From contig CAJMMN010000005.1 of NCBI GenBank assembly GCA_905214525.1, positions 62,001 to 126,000 on the forward strand: DNA of 64,000 bases. Direction: 5' to 3'. Shown here in pieces: positions 17,740 through 25,416 of this stretch. Positions within the stretch are counted from its first letter, which is position 1; each line of letters opens with the position of its first letter. The notes below the pieces were generated by a model that saw nothing but the letters and a program-made list of their open reading frames with translations, made no database searches and was not told where the DNA came from. Made by a program: the position numbers and the translations under genes. This stretch comes from an uncultured bacterium (lineage in GTDB: Bacteria; Actinomycetota; Coriobacteriia; Coriobacteriales; Coriobacteriaceae).

Positions 17740-18939
17740 ATGGCTTCATCCCCGAGCTACATACCGTATCTATGCGTGGCAGCGGCGGCCTTTATCACGA
17801 CCTTCCTCACGGTGCCCCTGGTCAAGCGCTTGGCAATTAAGCTCGACGCCGTCGACTATCCTTCTAAGCGCCGCATTAACACCAAGCCCATCCCGCGTTT
17901 GGGCGGAACGGCGGTGTTTTTGGGCCTGGTCGTTGCCTGTATTGTGCAAATCCTAGGCACCTGGTACCTGGGTTGGCCGCCCGTTTTGGTGCCCCACCCC
18001 CGTCTGCACATCAGCTACCCCATACTTGCGCTTTCTTTTACCGTCATCTTTGCGACCGGCGCTATCGACGACGTCTTCCAGCTCAAGCCCAAGCAAAAGC
18101 TAGCCGGACAGGTCCTCGCCGCGCTTATCGCCTGTATCGGCGGCCTGCGGATCGGCGTCATCGTCAACCCGTTTGCCCCCGGCGAAATCATGCTCGGATG
18201 GCTCGCCTACCCCATCACCGTGATCTATCTGGTGGCATTCACCAACATCATTAACCTCATCGACGGCCTCGACGGCTTGGCCACGGGCATCTGCGGCATC
18301 GCGTCGTTCACCATGTTTTCGATGGCCGTTCTCTCGGGCCGCATCGACGCCGCCGCGCTCTCCATTGCGCTCTTTGGCGCCTGTCTGGCCTTTTTGCGCT
18401 ACAACTTCAACCCCGCAAGCATCTTCTTGGGCGACTCGGGGTCGCTGCTTCTGGGCTTTGCGCTGGGCTCCATCTCGCTGCTCAACGTGAGCCGCACCGC
18501 CGCGCTCACCTCGCTCATCATCCCGCTCATCGTGACCGGCGTGCCCATCATCGATACGTTTAGCGCCATCGTGCGCCGCAAGTGCGCCCACATTAGCATT
18601 GGGCAGGCCGACAAGGGCCACATCCACCACCGCCTCATTCAAGAGGGTTACAACCAAAAGCAGGCCGTACTACTCATCTATGCCTGGTGCATCATGCTTT
18701 CGGCCGGCGCCGCCGCGATTAACCAGGTCGAAGTGCCCATGCGTGTGCTCATCTTTACCGTGCTCGCCATTGGCTCGGCGGCCTTTGCCAAGCACCTGCA
18801 CCTGTTTGAACCCGTGCTACGCCACCATTACAACAAGCGCACGCATGAGGACGAGCTCGTCACCCCCGACGACCCCGCCTTTAAGCAGGAGGAGCAGGCA
18901 GCCGAGGAGCGCAAAGAAGAGCGCCACCACAAGCTCTAG
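17740..18939 (+). CDS. Undecaprenyl-phosphate sugar-1-phosphate transferase (WecA/TagO/MraY family)
   Basis: A ~399-aa polytopic membrane enzyme of the MraY/WecA superfamily, transferring a UDP-linked sugar phosphate (usually GlcNAc-1-phosphate) to undecaprenyl phosphate, the first step in teichoic acid, O-antigen or capsule synthesis. Motifs in order are KRRINTKPIPRLGG (about 43-56), the DD pair in GAIDDVFQLKPKQKL, NLIDGLDGLATG, GDSGSLLLGF and the cytoplasmic HIHHR loop. About ten hydrophobic helices are visible. The charged C-terminal tail (KQEEQAAEERKEERHHKL) is longer than usual. The MASSPSY start was preferred over an upstream one whose peptide is implausible. The HIHHR form favours WecA/TagO over MraY. 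Confidence 0.88.
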   Translation: MASSPSYIPYLCVAAAAFITTFLTVPLVKRLAIKLDAVDYPSKRRINTKPIPRLGGTAVFLGLVVACIVQILGTWYLGWPPVLVPHPRLHISYPILALSFTVIFATGAIDDVFQLKPKQKLAGQVLAALIACIGGLRIGVIVNPFAPGEIMLGWLAYPITVIYLVAFTNIINLIDGLDGLATGICGIASFTMFSMAVLSGRIDAAALSIALFGACLAFLRYNFNPASIFLGDSGSLLLGFALGSISLLNVSRTAALTSLIIPLIVTGVPIIDTFSAIVRRKCAHISIGQADKGHIHHRLIQEGYNQKQAVLLIYAWCIMLSAGAAAINQVEVPMRVLIFTVLAIGSAAFAKHLHLFEPVLRHHYNKRTHEDELVTPDDPAFKQEEQAAEERKEERHHKL

Positions 18940-19109
18940 GGCAAGCTGCCGAGAATGTGCCAAGGCACCGTTAGCCAAGCGCGGCCGCGCCGCACCCATC
19001 GCACATGCCGCACCACGCGCGTCCCTCTCCCGCCCCTCGCCTACTTACGCACCGCCTCTCTAATAAACACGCTATCATCTTGACCCATGAACATACGTTA
19101 GGAGCAATC

Positions 19110-20159
19110 ATGCCAAACGAGAACAGCTACGAAGTCGCGCTGCAAAAGAGCAACGCCATTCGCGAGGGCCTGGCCAAGACGCCCGAGAAGTTCACCATGC
19201 TCACCGGCGACCGCCCCACCGGCCGTCTGCACCTGGGCCACTACTTCGGTACCCTCAAGGGCCGCGTGGAGCTACAGAACATGGGTGCAAAGACCAACGT
19301 GCTCATCGCCGACTATCAGGTCATCACCGACCGCGACACCACCGAGCACATCCAGGACAACGTGTACAACATGGTCATGGACTACCTTGCCTGCGGCATT
19401 GACCCCAACAAGACCATGATCTACGCGCACTCCGCCGTGCCCGCCGCCAACCAGCTCATGCTGCCGTTCCTGTCGCTGGTCTCCGAGGCCGAGCTGGCGC
19501 GCAACCCCACCGTCAAGGCCGAGATGGAGGCCTCGGGCCACGAGCTCACCGGCCTTCTGCTCACCTACCCGGTGCATCAGGCCTGCGACATCCTGTTCTG
19601 CAAGGGCAACGTCGTGCCCGTCGGCCGCGACCAGCTGCCGCACATCGAGCTCACCCGCACCATCGCCCGCCGCTTTAACAACCGCTACGGCAAGGTGTTC
19701 CCCGAGGTCGACGCGCTGCTGTCCGAGACCCCGCTGCTGCCGGGCCTGGACGGTCGCAAGATGAGCAAGAGCTACGGCAACGCCATCAACATCTCGATGA
19801 CCGCCGAGGAAACGGCCAAACGCATCAAGAAGAGCCAGACCGACTCCGAGCGCATGATCACGTTCGATCCCGAGAACCGCCCCGGCGTGTCTGGCCTGCT
19901 TTCAACAGCCGCCATCTGCACCGGCCGTTCCGAAGTCGAGATTGCCGAGGAGATTGGCATGGGCGGCTCCGGCCAGCTCAAGAAGTACGTGACCGAGGCC
20001 GTCAACGAGTACTTCGCACCTATCCGCGAGCGTCGCCAGCGCTACGAGAACGATCTGGACTATGTGAAGGACGTCCTGCATGAGGGCAACCGTCGCGCCA
20101 ATGAGATCGCCGAGCAGACCCTGGCCGAGGTTCAGGACGCCATGGGCATGGTGTACTAG
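19110..20159 (+). CDS. trpS: Tryptophanyl-tRNA synthetase
   Basis: A ~349-aa class I synthetase charging tRNA-Trp. The HIGH-equivalent HLGH is at 41-44 after GDRPTGRL, and KMSKS is at about 217-221 (GRKMSKSYGN). The length is that of the standard bacterial enzyme. The frame extends 35 codons upstream, but GGAG lies six bases before this ATG and the downstream reading matches the family. It is transcribed alone and ends at a clear terminator. I saw no T-box leader upstream. Confidence 0.95.
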   Translation: MPNENSYEVALQKSNAIREGLAKTPEKFTMLTGDRPTGRLHLGHYFGTLKGRVELQNMGAKTNVLIADYQVITDRDTTEHIQDNVYNMVMDYLACGIDPNKTMIYAHSAVPAANQLMLPFLSLVSEAELARNPTVKAEMEASGHELTGLLLTYPVHQACDILFCKGNVVPVGRDQLPHIELTRTIARRFNNRYGKVFPEVDALLSETPLLPGLDGRKMSKSYGNAINISMTAEETAKRIKKSQTDSERMITFDPENRPGVSGLLSTAAICTGRSEVEIAEEIGMGGSGQLKKYVTEAVNEYFAPIRERRQRYENDLDYVKDVLHEGNRRANEIAEQTLAEVQDAMGMVY

Positions 20160-20193
20160 ACCGATTTGTTGGCTTGAGCTTTCGATTGCTTTA

Positions 20194-20221
20194 GGGCGGG
20201 CGCTACGGCGTCCGCCTTTTT
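20194..20221 (+). terminator. trpS terminator
   Basis: GGCGGGCGC-TACG-GCGTCCGCC hairpin followed by TTTTTT, 35 bp after the trpS stop. Confidence 0.9.
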
Positions 20222-20265
20222 TGGAGCCGGACCGCTTCAGCTCCATCCATCACACTCTCCCGACA

Positions 20266-20460
20266 AACAGGAACAGGCCCGCCGGCAGTTAGCTGCCAGC
20301 GGGCCTGTTCCCGAAGTACACCGTTGAATCGCACAGAGGGGAGGGATGCGAATCAAACTCAACAGGGCAGGCTTTTTCATCGCCTATTGCCTGCTCCGTT
20401 GCTGAAACCAATATAGTTCACCGTGGCTTACTTTCTAGCGTCAAACTACCCCAACACACC
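20266..20460. other. Structured gene-free stretch, possible small RNA
   Basis: Within the 392-bp gap after trpS there is an 11-bp hairpin (ACAGGCCCGC...GCGGGCCTGT, 20273-20310), then TTGAATCGCA...TGCGAATCAA (about 20333-20361) and GGCAGGC...GCCTGC (about 20367-20393). Three hairpins in a row without a reading frame suggest a small RNA on either strand. I could not match it to SRP RNA, tmRNA, RNase P RNA or a known riboswitch. Confidence 0.3.
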
Positions 20461-20496
20461 TTCTCCATAAGTTAGCCCAGGTAAACCTGCAACGGA

Positions 20497-20536
20497 AAGC
20501 CACCACAAAGGGGACAGGCGCCTTTGTGGTGGCTTT
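20497..20536 (+). repeat. Family-1 palindromic repeat, copy 3
   Basis: AAAGCCACCACAAAG / CTTTGTGGTGGCTTT around GGGGACAGGCGCC. The outer A-to-G change in one arm is matched by T-to-C in the other. Sits at the end of the MGMT-like gene. Confidence 0.85.
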
Positions 20537-20552
20537 GACCACGGCAGAGCTG

Positions 20553-20873
20553 TTAGAGTCCAGCAGGCCAACGACAGGCGGCCAGATCAACATGCATGGG
20601 ATCGGCAAACGTCACGCCCTCCCCCATTAAGAGCTCGCGCTGAGCATCGGGGCCGCCAAAGGCAAAGCCCTCACAGATACGGCCGTCGGCAAACACCACG
20701 CGATGACAGGGAATTTGGCCAGGGCGCGGATTACTATGAAGGGCATACCCCACGTACCGCGCACTTCGTGGACGACCGGCAAGCAGTGCCACCTGACCAT
20801 ACGTGGCGACCATCCCCTCGGGGATCTGCTCGACCACCTCGTACACCCGATCAAAAAAGCCCTCAGACGCCAT
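20553..20873 (-). CDS. MGMT-domain DNA alkyltransferase-like protein
   Basis: A ~106-aa protein consisting only of the DNA-binding domain of O6-alkylguanine-DNA alkyltransferase. Motifs are GMVATYGQVALLAGRPRSARYVG (DNA-binding helix and Arg finger) and IPCHRVV at 54-60. The Cys56 alkyl acceptor is retained; in true alkyltransferase-like proteins it is usually Trp, so this copy could be catalytically active. It lacks the N-terminal domain of Ada/Ogt. The start was placed at MASEGFF, with AAGGGAG seven bases upstream, rather than 18 codons earlier. It is a repair or damage-recognition protein. Confidence 0.8.
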   Translation of the reverse strand: MASEGFFDRVYEVVEQIPEGMVATYGQVALLAGRPRSARYVGYALHSNPRPGQIPCHRVVFADGRICEGFAFGGPDAQRELLMGEGVTFADPMHVDLAACRWPAGL

Positions 20874-20899
20874 TGCTCGCTCCCTTCCACCCGGAAAAG

Positions 20900-20944
20900 C
20901 ATAAACCATCACAAAGGGGACAGGCACCTTTGTGATGGTTTATG
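20900..20944 (+). repeat. Family-1 palindromic repeat, copy 4
   Basis: CATAAACCATCACAAAG / CTTTGTGATGGTTTATG around GGGGACAGGCACC. The C-to-T change in one arm is compensated by G-to-A in the other, so pairing is preserved. Located after the degV gene. Confidence 0.85.
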
Positions 20945-20953
20945 GCAGGTCGG

Positions 20954-21808
20954 TTAGTTGGCGGGCTGGAAGAAGGCTACTGCCACGGCGCCGGGGCCAA
21001 CGTGGGTTCCGATGGTGGCGCCGATGGTGTGAACGGGCAGTTCGCCCTCGGTGTGACCAGCCCACAGTGCCGCGCTGTCCTCGATATACTTCTTGAGCAC
21101 CGCATCCGAAAGACCCGTATAGCCGAGCGCCAGCGGCATGGAAAAGTCGATGCCGCCCGCCTTTTCGACCTTTTGGTTCAGCAGGTTGCGGCCGTTCTTG
21201 GAACCGCGCGCCTTGCCCAGCTGCACGATCAGACCGTCCTCGACAGCCACCACGGGCTTCACGTTGAGCAGCGTGCCCACGGCGCCGGCCGCAGCAGACA
21301 GACGACCGCCGCGCACCAGGTACTCCAGCGTCTCGAGCAGGCCGATAACCACCACACGGTCGCGCACGGCCTCGACAGCCGCCGCGATCTGAGATGCACT
21401 GCGGCCCTCGTCCACCAAGCGCAGCGCATACTCGACCAGGACGCGCTCGCCCAGGGTGACGTTGTTGCTGTCTACCACGAACACGTCGCCACCTGGCGCC
21501 TCGGCAAGTGCGGTACGGGCACTCTGATTGGTGCCTGATAGCTTATCGCCCACGGTAATAATCACAGCCTCATCGCCGGCTTCACGAACCTTGGCAATCG
21601 CCTGCGAAAACGCGTACGGGTTGACCTGGCCGGTCTTGGGCAGCTCATCGCGCTCCACGAGCATCTCGTAAAAGCGTTGGTGATCGATATCGATGCCATC
21701 CATGTACACATCGGTGCCAAAGGTGACGGACAGCGGCAAAACGGCCAGTGCCGGGTGCTCGGCCGGCGACATATCGCTTGCGGAATCGGTAATAATGCGG
21801 ACGGACAT
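20954..21808 (-). CDS. DegV-family fatty-acid-binding protein
   Basis: A ~284-aa DegV protein. Members bind a long-chain fatty acid and in Firmicutes (FakB) present it to the kinase FakA. Hallmarks are IITDSASDMSP at the N-terminus, VTFGTDVYMDG, GDKLSGTNQSARTA with the Ser/Thr pair contacting the carboxylate, VVDSNNVTLGERVLVEYA, and LEYLVRGGRLSAAAGAVGTLLNVKPVV. Length is normal. No fakA-like gene is in the window, so the partner must lie elsewhere. AAAGGA precedes the chosen ATG; the 35 codons upstream are not needed by the family. It probably forms a unit with the MarR gene 119 bp upstream. Confidence 0.9.
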   Translation of the reverse strand: MSVRIITDSASDMSPAEHPALAVLPLSVTFGTDVYMDGIDIDHQRFYEMLVERDELPKTGQVNPYAFSQAIAKVREAGDEAVIITVGDKLSGTNQSARTALAEAPGGDVFVVDSNNVTLGERVLVEYALRLVDEGRSASQIAAAVEAVRDRVVVIGLLETLEYLVRGGRLSAAAGAVGTLLNVKPVVAVEDGLIVQLGKARGSKNGRNLLNQKVEKAGGIDFSMPLALGYTGLSDAVLKKYIEDSAALWAGHTEGELPVHTIGATIGTHVGPGAVAVAFFQPAN

Positions 21809-21927
21809 AGCGAATCCTTTCTTGCGCAGGTCCCGCGCAGGGAATTTTGACAGCAAGGCCCCGGCACGGTATACGCACTCAAACAGGACTATGCAGTTGT
21901 TAATTGGAAGCAAAAGCCTTGGCGGCC

Positions 21928-22377
21928 CTACAGCTCGCGCAGGGTGTTGAGAATCGTGCGCAGCGACGCATACATCTGCTCGCGCTGCTCCACACCCATA
22001 GCCTTACCGGTGGTATCGAGCACTTCGTGGATGATGCGGTCGGCCTCGCTCATGCTCTCGCCACCCAGAGCGGTCAGGCGCACCGGAGCACGATACTTAA
22101 CGGCGGCATCGCCCGAATCGTCGACCTCGACGTAGCCGCCCTCCTCCAGATGCGCGAGCGTACGCGAGACGGCGGCGCGGGTCACGCCTGCCATGCGAGC
22201 CAGGTCAGCACCAGTCAGGCCGTCCTTGCTGCGCTCAAGATAGTAAAGGCACATAACGTCGGAGCCCTTGAGGCCCAGCCTTGCGCCCTCGGATGTCTTA
22301 ATGCGCTGAATCTCCTTGTAGAGCCCGCTGATCAGTCCGACAAAGTCCTCGAAACGTGTCTCGTCGTTCTGCTGCAT
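21928..22377 (-). CDS. MarR-family transcriptional regulator
   Basis: A ~149-aa winged-helix regulator. The recognition region is LTGADLARMAGVTRAAVSRTLAHLEEGGYVEVDD, followed by the wing and a C-terminal dimerisation helix (REQMYASLRTILNTLREL). MarR proteins usually repress their own operon and respond to small aromatic or fatty-acid ligands. It lies upstream of a DegV fatty-acid-binding protein on the same strand, which invites the idea that it acts like the fatty-acid regulator FabT; that is inference from position only. The MQQNDETRF start was chosen over an earlier one because the family begins here. Confidence 0.85.
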   Translation of the reverse strand: MQQNDETRFEDFVGLISGLYKEIQRIKTSEGARLGLKGSDVMCLYYLERSKDGLTGADLARMAGVTRAAVSRTLAHLEEGGYVEVDDSGDAAVKYRAPVRLTALGGESMSEADRIIHEVLDTTGKAMGVEQREQMYASLRTILNTLREL

Positions 22378-22480
22378 GAGAGACGACCGCCTTTCGCTTG
22401 CATAATGCTTATGGGTAAACATCTTAACCGTACCCAGCGGCCGCCAGCCCTGCACGACCTATTTGTTGACCCATCAACAT

Positions 22481-22520
22481 AAAAACCACCACAAAGGACA
22501 GGTACCTTTGTGGTGGTTTT
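22481..22520 (+). repeat. Family-1 palindromic repeat, copy 5
   Basis: AAAAACCACCACAAAG / CTTTGTGGTGGTTTT with a shortened centre (GACAGGTAC). Lies after the B3/B4 gene. Confidence 0.85.
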
Positions 22521-22545
22521 GGGCATCAATAGGTTCTAGGCGCCG

Positions 22546-23265
22546 CTACAGGTCCACACAGGGATTGTCGCGGGTCACAAGCGTCTTAACGACAACCGTC
22601 GCCCCCAAATACCGCTCGAGCAGATCGGCAAGACGGTCGATGGCGGCCTGGCAGTCCTCCATTCGCTCGGGCTCCACGCACTCAATCGCCAGGAACGCGT
22701 CGGTCGAATCGTCGGACAGGGCCGTTCGAACGCCGTCGCGCCAGTTCCAGCAGCGGCACACGGCGCCCGCATCATCGATGTAGGCGAGCTCGCCGGGAAG
22801 CGTCGGGTCACCTGTCTCCTCGCCAAGCGGCAGAAACGCATCGCCACCGTCGGTCACCGCCAACCGCAGATCGCCCTCAATAGCATGTAGGTCCTCGCCT
22901 CCCACGGGCAGCGCATAGGTCAGCGACACCGTGTTGTAGATGTCCACCGCGGGCGTAATGTGGCCCACAGGCTTGCCCTTAAGCACGCGCTTGAGCAAGT
23001 TCTCGATCGAGCAGCGGGCGCCCTTTTTAGTCTTGAACAGACGGTACGCGTCGCGCCATGCTTTGACCGGTGCGTTCTCGCTGATAGTATCGCTGGTCAG
23101 ATGACGCTCCGCATCGATATTGGCGCGGTCGAGCAACGCGGCGATCGCATCCACGTCCTCCTGGGGAATCTGAGCCGCGGGCTTCATGCCCTTTACGACC
23201 ACCACACCGACCGCTGCCTGCGGAAACAGCTCCCAGAATGAATCCTCAGCAATAAAGCCCTTCAT
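22546..23265 (-). CDS. B3/B4 tRNA-binding domain protein
   Basis: A ~239-aa free-standing B3/B4 domain, the fold found in the beta subunit of phenylalanyl-tRNA synthetase. Diagnostic parts are PVKAWRDAYRLFKTKKGARCSIENLLKRVLKG, PAVDIYNTVSLTYALPVGGEDL and LPGELAYIDDAGAVCRCWNWRDG. Stand-alone versions (COG3382) are thought to hydrolyse or bind mis-acylated tRNA or amino acids, but the role is not established. The ATG (MKGFIAED) has AAGGGAG in front. About 150 bp upstream is gene-free but can form hairpins (GAGGGCGC...GCGCCCTC, 23293-23318) and may be a regulatory leader. Confidence 0.8.
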   Translation of the reverse strand: MKGFIAEDSFWELFPQAAVGVVVVKGMKPAAQIPQEDVDAIAALLDRANIDAERHLTSDTISENAPVKAWRDAYRLFKTKKGARCSIENLLKRVLKGKPVGHITPAVDIYNTVSLTYALPVGGEDLHAIEGDLRLAVTDGGDAFLPLGEETGDPTLPGELAYIDDAGAVCRCWNWRDGVRTALSDDSTDAFLAIECVEPERMEDCQAAIDRLADLLERYLGATVVVKTLVTRDNPCVDL

Positions 23266-23436
23266 ACGTGCTCCCTTCATCGTGCGCGCCCGAGCGAGGG
23301 CGCCTAAACAAAAAGCGCCCTCACGACGGCCACCTTCAAAGTCCTACGGTGCCGTCACAAGAACGCTTGCGCTGTCCCCATCCGGAGAAGGGGACGATAT
23401 GTCAGGCGTATTGTAACCCGAGTCATCCACGCGAGC

Positions 23437-23476
23437 AAAACCACCACAAAGGTGCCTGTCCCCTTTTTGTGGTGGA
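23437..23476 (-). repeat. Family-1 palindromic repeat, copy 6
   Basis: AAAACCACCACAAAG / CTTTTTGTGGTGG with loop GGTGCCTGTCCCC in reverse orientation. The right arm has two extra T. Lies after the pckA stop. Confidence 0.8.
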
Positions 23477-23494
23477 TATGGACTCACAGCGAAG

Positions 23495-25165
23495 CTAGTG
23501 GCGAAGTCCCAGCAGCCCGCGGCCGCGATGACGGGCGTCGGCGTGTACTTGAGCGTGCGGACCGGCGGCCTTGACGGACTCGGGCAGGTGCGAGTACTTC
23601 TTCTCGAAGTTCTCCTCGAACATCACCGCCAGGTTGTGCGCTGCCTCGTCGTAGCGAGCGGTGCTCTGCCAGTACTGGCGCGGCACCAGAATGCCGTCGG
23701 GCACACCGTGGCACGTGGTGGGAATGTCGACGTTAAAAATATCGTCGTGCAAGAACTCGCTGTCCTCGATGGTACCGTCGAGGGCGCGGGCCACCAGGGC
23801 GCGCGTGTAGGCCAGCTCGATGCGATGGCCCACGCCGTAGCCGCCGCCGATCCAGCCGGTGTTGACCAGGTACACACGCGTGCGGCCGTCGGCAATGCGC
23901 TCGCCGAGCATCTTGGCGTAAACCATGGGGTCGAGTGGCATAAACGGTTCGCCGAACAGCGAAGAGAACGTGGGCGTGGGCTCGGTGACGCCGACCTCGG
24001 TGCCGGGGATCTTGGCGGTGAAGCCCGTCACAAAGTGGTACATGGCGGCATCGGCCGTCAGGCGTGAGATGGGCGGCAACACACCAAAGGCGTCGCAGGT
24101 CAAAAACAGCACGACGCTCGGAGTGGTGCCCATGCCCTTGGTCCACGCGTTGGGGATATGCTCAACGGGATAGGCCACGCGCGTGTTATGCGTGATCGAG
24201 ACGTCATCGTAGTTGGGCTTGCGATTCTCGTCGAGCACCACGTTTTCGCAAATGGCGCCAAAACGGACGGCGTTGAAGATCTCAGGCTCGTGGAACGCGT
24301 CCAGGCCCTCGCACTTGGCGTAGCAGCCGCCCTCGATGTTAAAGATGCCCATATCGGACCAACCGTGCTCGTCGTCGCCGATCAGCAGGCGCGCGGGGTT
24401 GGCCGAAAGCGTGGTCTTGCCGGTGCCCGACAGGCCAAAGAACACGGCGGTCTCATGCGTGACGGGATCCATGCTAGCCGAGCAGTGCATGGGCAGCACG
24501 TCGTCCTCGACGGGCAGCAAATAATTCATAACGCTAAAGATCGACTTTTTAATCTCGCCGGAGTAGCCGGTGCCGGCGACCAGAATCACGCGTTCCTGGA
24601 AATTGATGACCACGGCGGCGCTGGAGTTGAGGCCCTTGATGGCAGGGTCGCACTGGTAACCGGGCGCTGCGAGCACGCAGAAGTCGGGCTCGCCGGTGCG
24701 CGCGATTTCGCGGGCGAGCGGGCGGGCGAGCATCTGCTTAATAAAGAGTGCCTGGCTGGCACGCTCGCAGGCAACGAGCAGGCGACGCGTGTGGTTGCGG
24801 TCGGCGCCCGCCATGCCGCGGGTGACGAACACGTCGCGCTCGTTGAGATAGTCGACGATGCCGGCCTTGATGGCCTCATAGCTCTCGACGGACAGCGGGC
24901 GGTTGACGGCGCCCCAGGCAATTTTGTCGTGGACATCGGGGGTGTCGACGATAAAGCGGTCATTGGGGGAACGGCCGGTACGCTCCCCCGTCTCGATCAC
25001 CAGCGCGCCGTTGGATGCCATGCGGCCTTCTTCGCGGCGGATAGCGTGCTCGACGAGCTCCGCGGCGGGTAGATCGACCAGCAGACGGGGCTGATTCTCG
25101 GCGGGATCTTCGACCAGCGTAATACCAAAGTTGGACAAAACATCTGCAGGGGTAACACCAGGCAT
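23495..25165 (-). CDS. pckA: Phosphoenolpyruvate carboxykinase (ATP)
   Basis: A ~556-aa ATP-type PEP carboxykinase interconverting oxaloacetate and PEP. In anaerobes it often runs towards oxaloacetate, making ATP. The P-loop is GLSGTGKTTLSA. GERTGRSPNDRFIV near residue 60, GYSGEIKKSIFSVMNYLLP and the metal-binding FNIEGGCYAKCEGL segment match the family. NVVLDENRKPNYDD, YPVEHIPNAW and RTRVYLVNTGWIGGGYGVGHR follow in order. A TAAAGGAGG ribosome site decides the ATG (MPGVTPADV). The terminal ~15 residues (after HADARHRGRGLLGL) look slightly divergent. Single-gene unit. Confidence 0.95.
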   Translation of the reverse strand: MPGVTPADVLSNFGITLVEDPAENQPRLLVDLPAAELVEHAIRREEGRMASNGALVIETGERTGRSPNDRFIVDTPDVHDKIAWGAVNRPLSVESYEAIKAGIVDYLNERDVFVTRGMAGADRNHTRRLLVACERASQALFIKQMLARPLAREIARTGEPDFCVLAAPGYQCDPAIKGLNSSAAVVINFQERVILVAGTGYSGEIKKSIFSVMNYLLPVEDDVLPMHCSASMDPVTHETAVFFGLSGTGKTTLSANPARLLIGDDEHGWSDMGIFNIEGGCYAKCEGLDAFHEPEIFNAVRFGAICENVVLDENRKPNYDDVSITHNTRVAYPVEHIPNAWTKGMGTTPSVVLFLTCDAFGVLPPISRLTADAAMYHFVTGFTAKIPGTEVGVTEPTPTFSSLFGEPFMPLDPMVYAKMLGERIADGRTRVYLVNTGWIGGGYGVGHRIELAYTRALVARALDGTIEDSEFLHDDIFNVDIPTTCHGVPDGILVPRQYWQSTARYDEAAHNLAVMFEENFEKKYSHLPESVKAAGPHAQVHADARHRGRGLLGLRH

Positions 25166-25340
25166 GGGGCCTCCTTTAAAAACGCGACACGTGGACGCGA
25201 CGCGCACTTTACTCACGTAAAGCTCGTTGTACCCGATATGCAAAAACGTTTTTGCGGCAACGGCGAAGCGCCCGCCCAACGGTCAAAAATCGCACGCAAG
25301 CGGCCTAGTCATTGGAGACGTTCTTGAACAGGCAACATTC

Positions 25341-25414
25341 AAGGAGTGTCCCCGAATGCCGGCACTTAGGGACGTTCCCAAAGTGCCGGCACATAAGGAA
25401 CGTCCCTAAGTGCC
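25341..25414. repeat. Family-2 repeat, three units
   Basis: Three successive units of the form AGG(A/G)..GT(C/T)CC...TGCCGGCAC. Fills much of the 251-bp gap between pckA and the lactate permease and abuts the permease stop. Confidence 0.8.
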
Positions 25415-25416
25415 GT

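Noticed and set aside
19005..19109. Longer trpS start
   Set aside because: The upstream peptide is not like any synthetase N-terminus and the internal ATG has GGAG at good spacing.
20266..20460. SRP (4.5S) RNA or tmRNA
   Set aside because: The conserved SRP GGAAGGAAGCAG loop and the tmRNA T-arm/CCA end are not present on either strand.
23281..23436. Confident T-box riboswitch
   Set aside because: A GGTGG-type sequence is there but the invariant TGGNACCGCG is not; kept only as a possible leader.
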